A DNA stretch of 45,901 nucleotides, from positions 1 through 45,901 of the IMG/VR virus record IMGVR_UViG_3300048436_000028; one strand, 5' to 3'. Shown piece after piece: positions 32,458 to 39,643 of this stretch. The stretch's first letter is position 1, and every line of letters starts with the position of its first letter. The DNA is from a virus. The notes under the pieces were generated by a model. The model was given only the letters and a program-made list of their open reading frames with translations, was not told the DNA's origin and ran no database searches. The position numbers and the translations under genes were made by a program.

Positions 32458-32469
32458 GGTAAATCTAAA

Positions 32470-32691
32470 ATGACTTTTTATACATTTCTTGTAATAACAT
32501 ATGTAGTCGCTGGCGTAGAAATAGAAAAGAAAACTTTATATAAAAACGCATATGAATGTGGCAATGCACTGCCATCCGCATACAAACCATATGAAGATAT
32601 GGACAGCATGGCGCAATGTATAGAAACAGATAAAATATCTGAAATTAAAACAAAGCCAAAATTAAGACCAAAAAATTTAGGGGTTAAATAA
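32470..32691 (+). CDS. Small protein with N-terminal hydrophobic segment
   Basis: A 73-residue protein after GAGGTAAA. The N-terminus MTFYTFLVITYVVAGVEIEK is hydrophobic and may be a signal or anchor; two cysteines follow (YECGNALP, MAQCIETD), which would suit a periplasmic disulfide. The basic C-terminus is KTKPKLRPKNLGVK. No family recognised. Similar small exported proteins occur in marine phages. Confidence 0.6.
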   Translation: MTFYTFLVITYVVAGVEIEKKTLYKNAYECGNALPSAYKPYEDMDSMAQCIETDKISEIKTKPKLRPKNLGVK

Positions 32692-32693
32692 TT

Positions 32694-32987
32694 ATGTGGT
32701 CAAACCTCAAACAGCAAAAGCCAATTAGAAATGAAAAGTTTTTAAATGAAATTAGGCAAAGGAAATGTGTAATCTGTCAAAAATTTGGAGAAGTCCAAAC
32801 AACTATGACTACAGCACATCATGTTATACACGATAGAAATAGCGGTGGCAAAACCTGTGATATGCGCGCAATACCTTTATGTGATGGACACCATCAAGGA
32901 ATGTGGGACACGAAAAAGGTAGCAATACACAAAGAAAAACAGAAATGGCGCGAATTATATGGTGCTGATTGGTCATATTCTGATTAA
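32694..32987 (+). CDS. Ref-like HNH nuclease
   Basis: This 97-residue protein has zinc and HNH-type signatures: RKCVICQKFGEVQ, TTAHHVIHDRNSGGKTCDMR, AIPLCDGHHQGMWDTKKVAI and a final KQKWRELYGADW. This matches the RecA-dependent nuclease Ref family (P1 Ref), which cuts at RecA-paired sites, and related phage Holliday or recombination nucleases. Position with ERF, SSB and RusA fits a recombination role. Confidence 0.82.
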   Translation: MWSNLKQQKPIRNEKFLNEIRQRKCVICQKFGEVQTTMTTAHHVIHDRNSGGKTCDMRAIPLCDGHHQGMWDTKKVAIHKEKQKWRELYGADWSYSD

Positions 32988-33048
32988 TACAAGGGGAAAG
33001 GGTTTATAATTATATATGTTGGCAAATTCTGCCGAAAGCATTCGGAAA

Positions 33049-33498
33049 TTATTGTGCAAAATTTTCCAGCTCGTCCCATTGTATCTTTACATGTGTTTCT
33101 GCTTTCTGATCTGGCTTGCAATAACTCTTAAAAGCAGACAAGTGCCAAACCTGTGCATCGTCCTTATAAACAACTTCATTACACCCATCCAATACAGCTT
33201 TAGCTAGGTTATCAATATCAGGCTTAGAAGGTACTAAAACTCCAGACTGACAAAGAATGGTTTTAGTTTTTGTATATGATTTAGGCACATCAAAATAAAA
33301 AGAGACAATAACACTTACCCTTCTATCAGTAACCTTTAGCCTAGAGTTCTGCATAGCAACCCAAGCGGTTTGTTTAATCAGAGTTTCTCGTTTACGTGTT
33401 TCTTTCGGAGTATATGCGTGTCCTTGCTTAGTAAATCTTGGTCGAGCTTTTCCAGTTGGTTTACCAGCTACTATAAATTCACAATTTTTAATCGACAT
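33049..33498 (-). CDS. rusA: RusA-like Holliday junction resolvase
   Basis: This 149-residue protein has VAGKPTGKARPRFTKQGHAY at the start and the catalytic acidic set in KPDIDNLAKAVLDGCNEVV (D94, D96, D104) followed by YKDDAQV (D113, D114), the RusA hallmark. It resolves recombination or replication junctions before packaging. It is on the minus strand, alone between two plus-strand groups, convergent with the Ref-like gene and divergent from 33664. Confidence 0.95.
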   Translation of the reverse strand: MSIKNCEFIVAGKPTGKARPRFTKQGHAYTPKETRKRETLIKQTAWVAMQNSRLKVTDRRVSVIVSFYFDVPKSYTKTKTILCQSGVLVPSKPDIDNLAKAVLDGCNEVVYKDDAQVWHLSAFKSYCKPDQKAETHVKIQWDELENFAQ

Positions 33499-33606
33499 AA
33501 TATCTGCCTGTTAAGGTTATTAACTTCTATAAAGCATTTATATACGCATTAGAAGTGCAAATATGGGGGTCTAATGCGTTTATTTATAAATTATTTATAA
33601 TAGGTG

Positions 33607-33635
33607 TTGACATAGTTAACAGTTATCATTATAAA
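33607..33635 (+). promoter_or_regulatory. Sigma-70-type promoter of the second early group
   Basis: TTGACA (33607-33612), 17 bases, TATAAA (33630-33635). It lies 28 bases before the ATG at 33664, with GAGAGGACAA as ribosome site. The layout and leader closely resemble the promoter region at 18823-18851, suggesting both groups are early and similarly controlled. Confidence 0.8.
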
Positions 33636-33663
33636 GTTAATATAATTTATGAGAGGACAAATT

Positions 33664-33813
33664 ATGATTATAAGCGATAAGAAATTTTCAAACTTAGATG
33701 AAGCTAATGCACACGGCAAGTTCATCGCAGAAAATACTGGATGGGATTACATTGGTGCAATCGTATCTGGCTCAAAAAATAATCTAACTTTTACAGCACA
33801 GTGGAGATATTAA
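33664..33813 (+). CDS. 49-residue early protein
   Basis: The first gene after the promoter, with GAGAGGACAA upstream. It reads MIISDKKFSNLDEANAHGKF then GWDYIGAIVSGSKNNLTF, ending QWRY. Its stop TAA shares a base with the next ATG. Function unknown. Short, but promoter, ribosome site and coupling all agree. Confidence 0.7.
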   Translation: MIISDKKFSNLDEANAHGKFIAENTGWDYIGAIVSGSKNNLTFTAQWRY

Positions 33814-34031
33814 TGCAAAATCAAAAATTTCAAATCTTAAATTTCTTGCGAAATACAAATACTGGAATGACATCATGGGATGCTATTCAGCATTGCAGAT
33901 GCACAAGGTTAGCCGCCAGAATATTAAACTTAAAAGATGATGGTCACACAATCGAAACTATCATGGAACAAAATAATGGTTCTGGCAAAAGATACGCCAG
34001 ATATTACTTAATCAAAGAGGCATCGTTATGA
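33813..34031 (+). CDS. Small helix-turn-helix protein
   Basis: This is a 72-residue protein. The ATG at 33813 has GGAG upstream. It contains FLRNTNTGMTSWDAIQHCRC then TRLAARILNLKDDGHTIETI and a KRYARYYLI strand, the winged-helix pattern of the HTH_39-type phage proteins. It probably binds DNA. It overlaps both neighbours by 1-4 bases. Confidence 0.75.
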   Translation: MQNQKFQILNFLRNTNTGMTSWDAIQHCRCTRLAARILNLKDDGHTIETIMEQNNGSGKRYARYYLIKEASL

Positions 34032-34336
34032 AAATTTATTCACCAGAAGGCAACTTCGATATAAACTGGAACCCAGCAAAATATAAAACAAAGGGTGGCG
34101 CGGCTAAAGCTTTATACAAAGAACTTTGCCGAATTTGTAAACTTCAAGGTGCTGACCCAAAATGGGAGGTTTGGATAAAATCACCAATTGAAAGCACAGC
34201 ACATGGATATTGTCCGAACGCTTGGCACGTTTGCTGGGAAAGTGGACCTTACGATTGGGCAATAAATGTTTTCGCAAGCGGTGAATGGGGACATTGTGAA
34301 ACTTACTGGGGCTTTGATTTAGCCTTTTACGAATAG
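34028..34336 (+). CDS. Early protein, unknown function
   Basis: A 102-residue protein coupled by ATGA. It is rich in tryptophan, cysteine and glycine: YKTKGGAAKALYKELCRICK, ADPKWEVWIKSPIES, CPNAWHVCWESGPYDWAINV, WGHCETYWGFDLAF. The spaced cysteines and histidines may bind metal. No family is recognised. Confidence 0.65.
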   Translation: MKIYSPEGNFDINWNPAKYKTKGGAAKALYKELCRICKLQGADPKWEVWIKSPIESTAHGYCPNAWHVCWESGPYDWAINVFASGEWGHCETYWGFDLAFYE

Positions 34337-34346
34337 GGGGTGCAAT

Positions 34347-34625
34347 ATGGCTAAGAATGCACCTATGTCTGACGCATATAAAGATTACCAAGCGTTTAAA
34401 AAACAGTATGAAGACCAGCTGATTTTTGCTTATAAAGCGTATTCTACGGAAGAACTCTTGGCACACTTTAAAATGTTTGAAAAAGAAAGAGACCATGCCA
34501 GCGCACAATATCGTACTACTGGCATGGTACACTATAAGGAAACCAAAGAAAGGTTTTCCAGAAACGCTGAAGTTTACAAATTTGTTTTAGATAAAAGAAA
34601 CGAGGGTAATAAAAATGCAAATTAA
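34347..34625 (+). CDS. Early protein, unknown function
   Basis: A 92-residue, charged and helical protein with AGGGGG upstream. It contains YKDYQAFKKQYEDQLIFAYK, then EELLAHFKMFEKERDHASAQ and FSRNAEVYKFVLDKRNE. Likely coiled or helical bundle. Its end overlaps the next ATG by 11 bases. No family is recognised. Confidence 0.6.
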   Translation: MAKNAPMSDAYKDYQAFKKQYEDQLIFAYKAYSTEELLAHFKMFEKERDHASAQYRTTGMVHYKETKERFSRNAEVYKFVLDKRNEGNKNAN

Positions 34626-34809
34626 AGGCGCAAAAACTATTCTTGAAAAACGCTGTAAGTTTTATGGAAAGGACTTACCGTGGCTATTTAGTGTAATTAA
34701 CGAAGGTTGGGACGAGCCAGAAAACGTAAAACGTGCAATGAAAGTTTATCAGGCACACATTAAAGACCAAGATTATTGGATACAGAAATATGGTCGTGAG
34801 CCGTGGTAA
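34615..34809 (+). CDS. Small early protein, unknown function
   Basis: A 64-residue basic protein; GAGGG upstream. It reads KTILEKRCKFYGKDLPWLFS, then NEGWDEPENVKRAMKVYQAH and ends QKYGREPW. Mostly helical. No family is recognised. Part of the 33664-35164 early group. Confidence 0.6.
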   Translation: MQIKGAKTILEKRCKFYGKDLPWLFSVINEGWDEPENVKRAMKVYQAHIKDQDYWIQKYGREPW

Positions 34810-34819
34810 AGGTAGAAAA

Positions 34820-35164
34820 ATGAAAAATTACTTGAAAGAATTCATGGAAATAAAGGGTAGAAAGCCTACTGAAGCAGAACTTGGTCAAATGATGCATATG
34901 TCTGCAAAGGGAACTTCTGGTGCAAAAAAAGAAAAAGAAAGCGTCTATGCATTTGGTAAAACTACACAAACTCACAACAATTTAGGTGGACGCGCGAAGC
35001 AAAAAGTTAAATTAAGCACCAATGCAAAGCGTATTAATGACCTTTTGCATAAAAAATTTGATGCGAGTACAATATCTGTTATATTAGATTTAAGGGAATA
35101 TACGGTAAAAAACATAATAAAATATGCAAGATTACCGCGTACACCAGATCAAATACTTGATTAA
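34820..35164 (+). CDS. Early protein with C-terminal helix-turn-helix-like region
   Basis: This is a 114-residue basic protein. The ATG at 34820 follows AAAGGTAG; the frame is open to 34790. An N-terminal MKNYLKEFMEIKGRKPTEAE helix, a lysine-rich loop (SAKGTSGAKKEKESV) and a C-terminal region INDLLHKKFDASTISVILDL then REYTVKNIIKYARLPR that looks like a helix-turn-helix. Last gene of the group. Confidence 0.6.
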   Translation: MKNYLKEFMEIKGRKPTEAELGQMMHMSAKGTSGAKKEKESVYAFGKTTQTHNNLGGRAKQKVKLSTNAKRINDLLHKKFDASTISVILDLREYTVKNIIKYARLPRTPDQILD

Positions 35165-35166
35165 TC

Positions 35167-35274
35167 GTGTGGGTGGCGTTGTTAATAAAATTAGCGCATT
35201 TTGGTAGCAACATGAGGTCAAAAAATTTTAAATCGCCCGATATTAAAATAAGATTTTGATTTTACCACCCACAC
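35167..35274. repeat. Long-range inverted repeat in the convergent gap
   Basis: GTGTGGGTGG (35167-35176) and CCACCCACAC (35265-35274) are perfect 10-base complements 88 bases apart. They lie between the end of the plus-strand early genes and the end of the minus-strand late genes, in the only gene-free stretch there (35165-35314). They could form a two-way transcription end or a structured RNA. No gene is seen in the gap. Confidence 0.5.
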
Positions 35275-35314
35275 AACTTTAAACCATAAAATTGATAATT
35301 ATACAATATGAAAT

Positions 35315-35545
35315 TTAATTCTCAGTAAATTGTTCTGGCCTTAAACCAGCCATTGCAGTCAATCTTCTTAGTTCTTCTTTACCTTTTTCATTTAACTGAT
35401 TGTCTTCATTTAAGAAATTATTTTCGTGCAAATCAACTTCAATATGTAAATATGGCTTTCGACCACAAATCATTGCAATAAGGCCACCTAGCCTTGTTAT
35501 TTGCTTCTGTGACAACTTACCCTCATGACCTAATACTGTCTTCAT
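35315..35545 (-). CDS. Small protein at the end of the late operon
   Basis: A 76-residue protein following the endolysin by 3 bases. It reads GHEGKLSQKQITRLGGLIAM, then CGRKPYLHIEVDLHENNFLN and ends LTAMAGLRPEQFTEN. No membrane segment. No family is recognised; a lysis role is possible only by position. Confidence 0.6.
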   Translation of the reverse strand: MKTVLGHEGKLSQKQITRLGGLIAMICGRKPYLHIEVDLHENNFLNEDNQLNEKGKEELRRLTAMAGLRPEQFTEN

Positions 35546-35548
35546 TTT

Positions 35549-36370
35549 TTAGCCAATTAATTTATAATAAGTTTTATTTCCAACAATCCCATCAACAGTT
35601 AAGCCATTGTCAGCTTGCCACTCCATAACTTTTGATTTTGTAACTAGACCAAAAACTCCATCTGCTTCGAGACCCAAAGCTCTTTGTATAGATTTTACCT
35701 GACTTCCAGTGCTACCAACTTTAACTAATACTGGTGTTGGTCTTGGCATATATGTTCCATCTAATATTTCTAATGCCTTGACATAATGATGTCTTCTGTC
35801 TTCTAATCCTATTGTTCCACCATTGACGAGCTTAGTCATTGTAACAACATCACCATCATCTGCTGATCTATTGATATTTCTACTATCCCAATACCAACAA
35901 GCACTATGCAAAGCACCCATATTTGTTTCTAAATATTCTATTGTTTCATCTACATCCTTGCCAATATCATCACCAAATCTTGTGACGTTTGAACGGCCTG
36001 TTAATTGAATGACGCCTCTACCACGAAATTTCCAACCATCATTTGACTCTGCATCGCCGTTAGACATCCTGTTAGCATATACTACGTTTGCTATGTCTTG
36101 AGGCTTTCTATGGTACTTCTCTGCGTCTCTACCAGCGTTTTTAAAGTATTTAGGAAAGATTGCGTTTAAACCTTTAGCTGAATAATTCAAATTTTCCTCT
36201 AAAACTTTAAAATTTAAACTTTCATGACCGCATTGAGCTATGAAACCAGCAATACGTGCTGGTGTATTTATTTCATATTCTGGTAATAACTTTTGCATTG
36301 GCTTAACCCAATCTTGCCAATTCTTATTACCATGTAATAAATCTTCTATTTGATCATCAGTAAGTTTCAT
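35549..36370 (-). CDS. Endolysin: GH19 chitinase-type lysozyme with peptidoglycan-binding domain
   Basis: This 273-residue protein has a GH19 domain (residues about 1-210): GFIAQCGHESLNFKVLEENL with the probable catalytic Glu at 50, AKGLNAIFPKYF, and KFRGRGVIQLTGRSNVTRFG. Residues about 214-272 form a PG_binding_1 domain (VKVGSTGSQVKSIQRALGLE, ADGVFGLVTKSKVMEWQADN). There is no signal peptide, so release depends on the holin. GATAGGAA precedes the ATG. Confidence 0.93.
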   Translation of the reverse strand: MKLTDDQIEDLLHGNKNWQDWVKPMQKLLPEYEINTPARIAGFIAQCGHESLNFKVLEENLNYSAKGLNAIFPKYFKNAGRDAEKYHRKPQDIANVVYANRMSNGDAESNDGWKFRGRGVIQLTGRSNVTRFGDDIGKDVDETIEYLETNMGALHSACWYWDSRNINRSADDGDVVTMTKLVNGGTIGLEDRRHHYVKALEILDGTYMPRPTPVLVKVGSTGSQVKSIQRALGLEADGVFGLVTKSKVMEWQADNGLTVDGIVGNKTYYKLIG

Positions 36371-36372
36371 TT

Positions 36373-36660
36373 TTAATTCCTATCCAAAAAATTAAGACGC
36401 ATTTCTAATTCTTTTATTTGTAACTCAATAGCGCGCACTCGCTTTATAGCATCTGCAACTTCAGGTGGGGGCTTAAATTGATCTATCCAATCGTCATTTT
36501 CAGTGATTTCTTCCCAGTGCATTGCTTGTTCATGCTCTAAAAAAGCTAATCTCTCAATTATTCCAAAGTATGCCCAAACACTAACGGCTGTAGCCCCTAC
36601 CAAAGCCAATAAGTTTTTTAGAGGTATTGTAAACTCTAAACTTTCAGAAAGTTTTGTCAT
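36373..36660 (-). CDS. Small membrane protein of the lysis cassette
   Basis: A 95-residue protein with one transmembrane helix (LLALVGATAVSVWAYFGII, residues about 17-35), a proline-containing loop and a C-terminal coiled coil (AIKRVRAIELQIKELEMRLN). Between holin and endolysin, it resembles inner-membrane spanins or holin partners by layout. No outer-membrane spanin partner was recognised. Confidence 0.65.
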   Translation of the reverse strand: MTKLSESLEFTIPLKNLLALVGATAVSVWAYFGIIERLAFLEHEQAMHWEEITENDDWIDQFKPPPEVADAIKRVRAIELQIKELEMRLNFLDRN

Positions 36661-37056
36661 TTATTTCTCAATTTTCTTCAGCTTTTCAACTGATCTCAAA
36701 CCGCCTAATCCTAACATTCCCATCATAACAGTTAAAAGGCTACCCATATCAAAACTAGGCAACTCTGGCATATCAACACCAGCGGCTGTTACGCCAAAGA
36801 CTATAAGGGGCTGTAGTACAAAATGATAAGCAAAAGCAAAACCGCAAACCCAGCCTATGAATGGTCGCCATCCGCCCTTAAATAAAGACCCACTAGCGGC
36901 CTCTGCTTTATTTATCTCAAGTTGCCCCATAAGTGCCTCTTGAGCGTGCTGGTCGGACATTGTAGCAATCTCATGGGCTAACGCGGCCTTTTGATCTTTA
37001 TCTTCAATAACTTTATCTAATAAACCTGTAACTGGTCCGATTAAACTTGCTAACAT
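36661..37056 (-). CDS. Holin (GTA three-helix type)
   Basis: This 131-residue protein matches the GTA_holin_3TM pattern: amphipathic N-terminal MLASLIGPVTGLLDKVIEDK, a KAEAASGSLFKGGWRPFIGW element, then two or three hydrophobic helices (VCGFAFAYHFVLQPLIVFGV and SLLTVMMGMLGLGGLRSVEK). The conserved F-x-x-G-W-R-P-F/W-x-G-W motif is diagnostic. AAAGGAG precedes the ATG. Confidence 0.9.
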   Translation of the reverse strand: MLASLIGPVTGLLDKVIEDKDQKAALAHEIATMSDQHAQEALMGQLEINKAEAASGSLFKGGWRPFIGWVCGFAFAYHFVLQPLIVFGVTAAGVDMPELPSFDMGSLLTVMMGMLGLGGLRSVEKLKKIEK

Positions 37057-37451
37057 TATTGCATTCTCCTTTTATCAAGTAATTCTTGCAAATCCTTTTT
37101 CTTAGTGCCTCCATCGTACATCCATGCAAAACCTTCATCTATGAGCATTTGATTTAATGACACTGTTGCATCAGGGTTCATGTATAAATAGCCAATCATT
37201 CTACCGAACTTACCATCTTTTTCAGTTCTAACAATCAATTTATCAGCGTTCATAATTAAGCTTTTTAAATAATCTTTAGCTTGCAGACCTAATTTTTTTT
37301 CTTCTAAGTCTCTAGTTCTGCTTTCTGGAGTATCTATACCGCCTAATCTGACACGTTCTTTCTTTGTTAAATCAAAACCTAAATCAATTTCAACGTCTAC
37401 AGTATCGCCATCGACAACCTTCAAAACATTTTTTACAAAATATTGATACAT
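37056..37451 (-). CDS. Staphylococcal-nuclease-like (thermonuclease) protein
   Basis: This 131-residue protein has the SNase pattern: VLKVVDGDTVDVEIDLGFDL, RVRLGGIDTPESR with the catalytic Arg, KLIVRTEKDGKFGRMIGYLY with the Glu and Arg pair, and LNQMLIDEGFAWMY. No signal peptide is evident. It probably cuts DNA or RNA; between the lysis cassette and virion genes, it may degrade host nucleic acid or be packaged. It overlaps the holin by one base. Confidence 0.93.
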   Translation of the reverse strand: MYQYFVKNVLKVVDGDTVDVEIDLGFDLTKKERVRLGGIDTPESRTRDLEEKKLGLQAKDYLKSLIMNADKLIVRTEKDGKFGRMIGYLYMNPDATVSLNQMLIDEGFAWMYDGGTKKKDLQELLDKRRMQ

Positions 37452-37453
37452 AA

Positions 37454-37780
37454 TTAATCACCATTTTTTGGCTTAGAGCCACCCATTTTAGTAACACCAA
37501 AGAAAACACCAACAACACCAGCAACACTTAAAAAGTATATACTAGCCATATCACCAATAATATCAGCGGCTTTATCTAATCCTAGACCGCTAGTTACAAC
37601 CACACCAGCTGGGTATAACAGCATACCCCATAGGCAAAACCAAGCCATTTGACGCTGTGAGTCTCGTTGAGCATCTTCGTCTTCCATAACTTTACGGCGA
37701 TTTTCAAGCTCTAGCGCGTCCCATTCTGACTTATCAATAGTACCGCTACCATCTGTATCAATTTTATCAAATTCGCTCAT
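37454..37780 (-). CDS. Membrane protein with EF-hand calcium loop
   Basis: This 108-residue protein starts with a canonical EF-hand loop, DTDGSGTIDKSE (residues about 8-19), followed by a charged helix and two hydrophobic segments (WFCLWGMLLYPAGVVVTSGL, IYFLSVAGVVGVFFGVTKMG). GGAG precedes the ATG. The layout suggests a calcium-sensing membrane protein of the virion or of the host membrane at lysis. Function unknown. Confidence 0.8.
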   Translation of the reverse strand: MSEFDKIDTDGSGTIDKSEWDALELENRRKVMEDEDAQRDSQRQMAWFCLWGMLLYPAGVVVTSGLGLDKAADIIGDMASIYFLSVAGVVGVFFGVTKMGGSKPKNGD

Positions 37781-37791
37781 TTTATTTACTC

Positions 37792-38304
37792 CTATTTTGC
37801 AAGTGGATTATCTAAAGCCCTTTGCACTAATTTTTCTAACCGAGCTTCTAACTCTGCCATATCACCTTTTTGTGTACTTCTTAGCTGTTCTCTTTGTGTT
37901 TCAAATCGCCTTGAAGCTTTATCAATCATGTCACGAACATCATCTACAACATTTCGAACCAACGCTTCCGTTCTATCCGCCTGTTTTTCAATTCTAAGAA
38001 TGTCATTCTTCAAACTGTTCTTAATGTCGCGTGTGTAATCTATTCCTTGTTCTGTTTTTTCAGTTAATGCTGTTATCTTATTATCTATAAACCTAATTTC
38101 TGCCTGATATTCGTCTAAATCAAGGCCAGCGACAGCTTCTATTCTCTGGTATAACACAAAACCGCCGTAAAGTCCCCCTACAACAGTGCTAATAAATGCT
38201 AATATTGCCATAATTGAAGCAAAAGATAGCTTCATACCCCCAACTTTGACCTCTTTATCAGCCAATCCGTCTATTTCATCTGCAATTTTTGTTGTATCTA
38301 CCAT
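37792..38304 (-). CDS. Membrane-anchored coiled-coil protein
   Basis: A 170-residue protein with a transmembrane helix near residues 28-52 (FASIMAILAFISTVVGGLYG) and a long coiled coil from about 70 to the end (DILRIEKQADRTEALVRNVV). GAGGAT precedes the ATG, which overlaps the previous stop (TAATG). The layout is like inner-membrane spanins or virion proteins; no family recognised. Confidence 0.65.
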   Translation of the reverse strand: MVDTTKIADEIDGLADKEVKVGGMKLSFASIMAILAFISTVVGGLYGGFVLYQRIEAVAGLDLDEYQAEIRFIDNKITALTEKTEQGIDYTRDIKNSLKNDILRIEKQADRTEALVRNVVDDVRDMIDKASRRFETQREQLRSTQKGDMAELEARLEKLVQRALDNPLAK

Positions 38305-38768
38305 TAATCCTCAAACTCCAAATTTTCAGTTTGCAAATTTTTAAGTGCTTCTATTTCATCTCGTAGCTTTTGTATTTCTAATCTGCGCTGTGCTAACTCT
38401 ATTTGATATAAATCGTCACAATTAATACGCGCTTTAGGCTTATCTAATGGAATAACTATTCTTGCATATACACCTATATCTCTACCTTTACTGTTGGTAT
38501 CTAATCCAGAAAGAACACCTGTAACTCCATATTCAAGATTAATCCCACCACCAACAGCATTGCTACATCGCATATTACCTGTAGAAAAACTGTCTGATTG
38601 ATAATTCATGGGTGGGTTGGGCAATGAAAGTGACAAAGCACTATTCTCTGCAAAAGATGTAGTTATGCTTAGAGCCAATACACCCCCTGTTAACTGTGTA
38701 TACTTTGTTAACTTTTTAAAGAAGTATACAAGGTTCATAGGGTTAACATATGCTGTTATTAACTTCAT
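38304..38768 (-). CDS. Secreted or membrane protein with a coiled-coil end
   Basis: This is a 154-residue protein. The ATG at 38768 is coupled to the previous stop (ATGA) with GGTGGAG upstream; the frame is open to 38795. An N-terminal KLTKYTQLTGGVLALSITTS then FAENSA looks like a signal peptide with cleavage after SFA. Next come MNYQSDSFSTGNMRCSNAVG and GRDIGVYARIVIPLDKPKA, then a coiled coil. The RCSNAVGGG and GVYARIVIPL pattern recurs in marine phage proteins I have seen described as structural. Confidence 0.65.
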   Translation of the reverse strand: MKLITAYVNPMNLVYFFKKLTKYTQLTGGVLALSITTSFAENSALSLSLPNPPMNYQSDSFSTGNMRCSNAVGGGINLEYGVTGVLSGLDTNSKGRDIGVYARIVIPLDKPKARINCDDLYQIELAQRRLEIQKLRDEIEALKNLQTENLEFED

Positions 38769-39157
38769 AGTGGTTCTCCACCTAATTTTGAACATACGAT
38801 GGACGAAACTATCGCCCTAGATTTATTTGATTTTAAAATTTTTGATGCAGTACAAATATAAACTGCCTTATCTAAATCTGACTTTCTTAGATAAACATCA
38901 AAGTCTATTTTTTCCTCATAGCCTATTTTTATTATTTTTCTTTTGGTTGTGAAATCTATTTCATCAAAATTTTCATCGAACAAACCGACTTCATAATAAT
39001 TTATTTCTTTTCGTCTATTTAATAGCTGTAATTGTATTTTAACCACGCCCTGTACGTGAGAAGGCAATGTTCTTGGATATGCTGGGGTTTGCTCATGTGC
39101 TTGAGCATATGACCCCAACATAAAGAATAAGGCAAAGAATGCTACTTTGGTATACAC
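38765..39157 (-). CDS. Secreted small protein
   Basis: A 130-residue protein with a clear signal peptide (FFALFFMLGSYAQAHEQTPA, cleavage after AQA). The mature part has VQGVVKIQLQLLNRRKEINY and IGYEEKIDFDVYLRKSDLDK, beta-strand-like, with two cysteines (VYICTAS, IVCSKLGG). The strand pattern resembles Ig-like pilus chaperones or subunits, but no family is certain. It overlaps the pilin-like gene upstream. Confidence 0.65.
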   Translation of the reverse strand: MYTKVAFFALFFMLGSYAQAHEQTPAYPRTLPSHVQGVVKIQLQLLNRRKEINYYEVGLFDENFDEIDFTTKRKIIKIGYEEKIDFDVYLRKSDLDKAVYICTASKILKSNKSRAIVSSIVCSKLGGEPL

Positions 39158-39633
39158 GTTGCAACTACTGACGCTGTATAAGTACCTCCAGCAAAAGGTT
39201 TAGCTGAACCATAGACTGCGCTTGAGGCTGTAGAAAACCAAGTAGACCCAGCTAAAGTTAAATTAAATATTGTGGTATTATCTACAACTACTTTTGCGGC
39301 TTCATATGCTGACATACCAGACACAGATGTTTGAGTTACACTTGTGCTTCCTGTCCAAGCAACTGTGTCATTAAGAGTTGGGGAAGAACTAAAAGATGTA
39401 GGATGTGTTATGTTTGCTGTGTAACTATCAGCTATAGAAACATCATATCTAATTACAGGCAAAACTCCACCATCTGCTGGTGTTGTGCTTAATTTACTAG
39501 CTATCGGGTTTCCATATACGCCTGATTTAGTTGTTTGTATTACACATTTGGCTTCTACAGTTCCAACTATGTCAACTGTTGCGACTGCTGGGCAAGCCAG
39601 TAATATAAAGACTGTACTTAAATATTTCATCAT
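39142..39633 (-). CDS. Secreted pilin/spore-coat-U-like beta protein
   Basis: This is a 163-residue protein. The start was moved to ATG 39633 because AAGGAAAAG lies upstream (frame open to 39651). Signal peptide: TVFILLACPAVA. The mature part begins VDIVGTVEAKCVIQTTKSGV and ends GGTYTASVVATCIPK, with two cysteines placed to form one disulfide, as in fimbrial Ig-like subunits. It could be a virion surface or adhesion protein exported to the periplasm. Confidence 0.65.
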   Translation of the reverse strand: MMKYLSTVFILLACPAVATVDIVGTVEAKCVIQTTKSGVYGNPIASKLSTTPADGGVLPVIRYDVSIADSYTANITHPTSFSSSPTLNDTVAWTGSTSVTQTSVSGMSAYEAAKVVVDNTTIFNLTLAGSTWFSTASSAVYGSAKPFAGGTYTASVVATCIPK

Positions 39634-39643
39634 TCTTTTCCTT

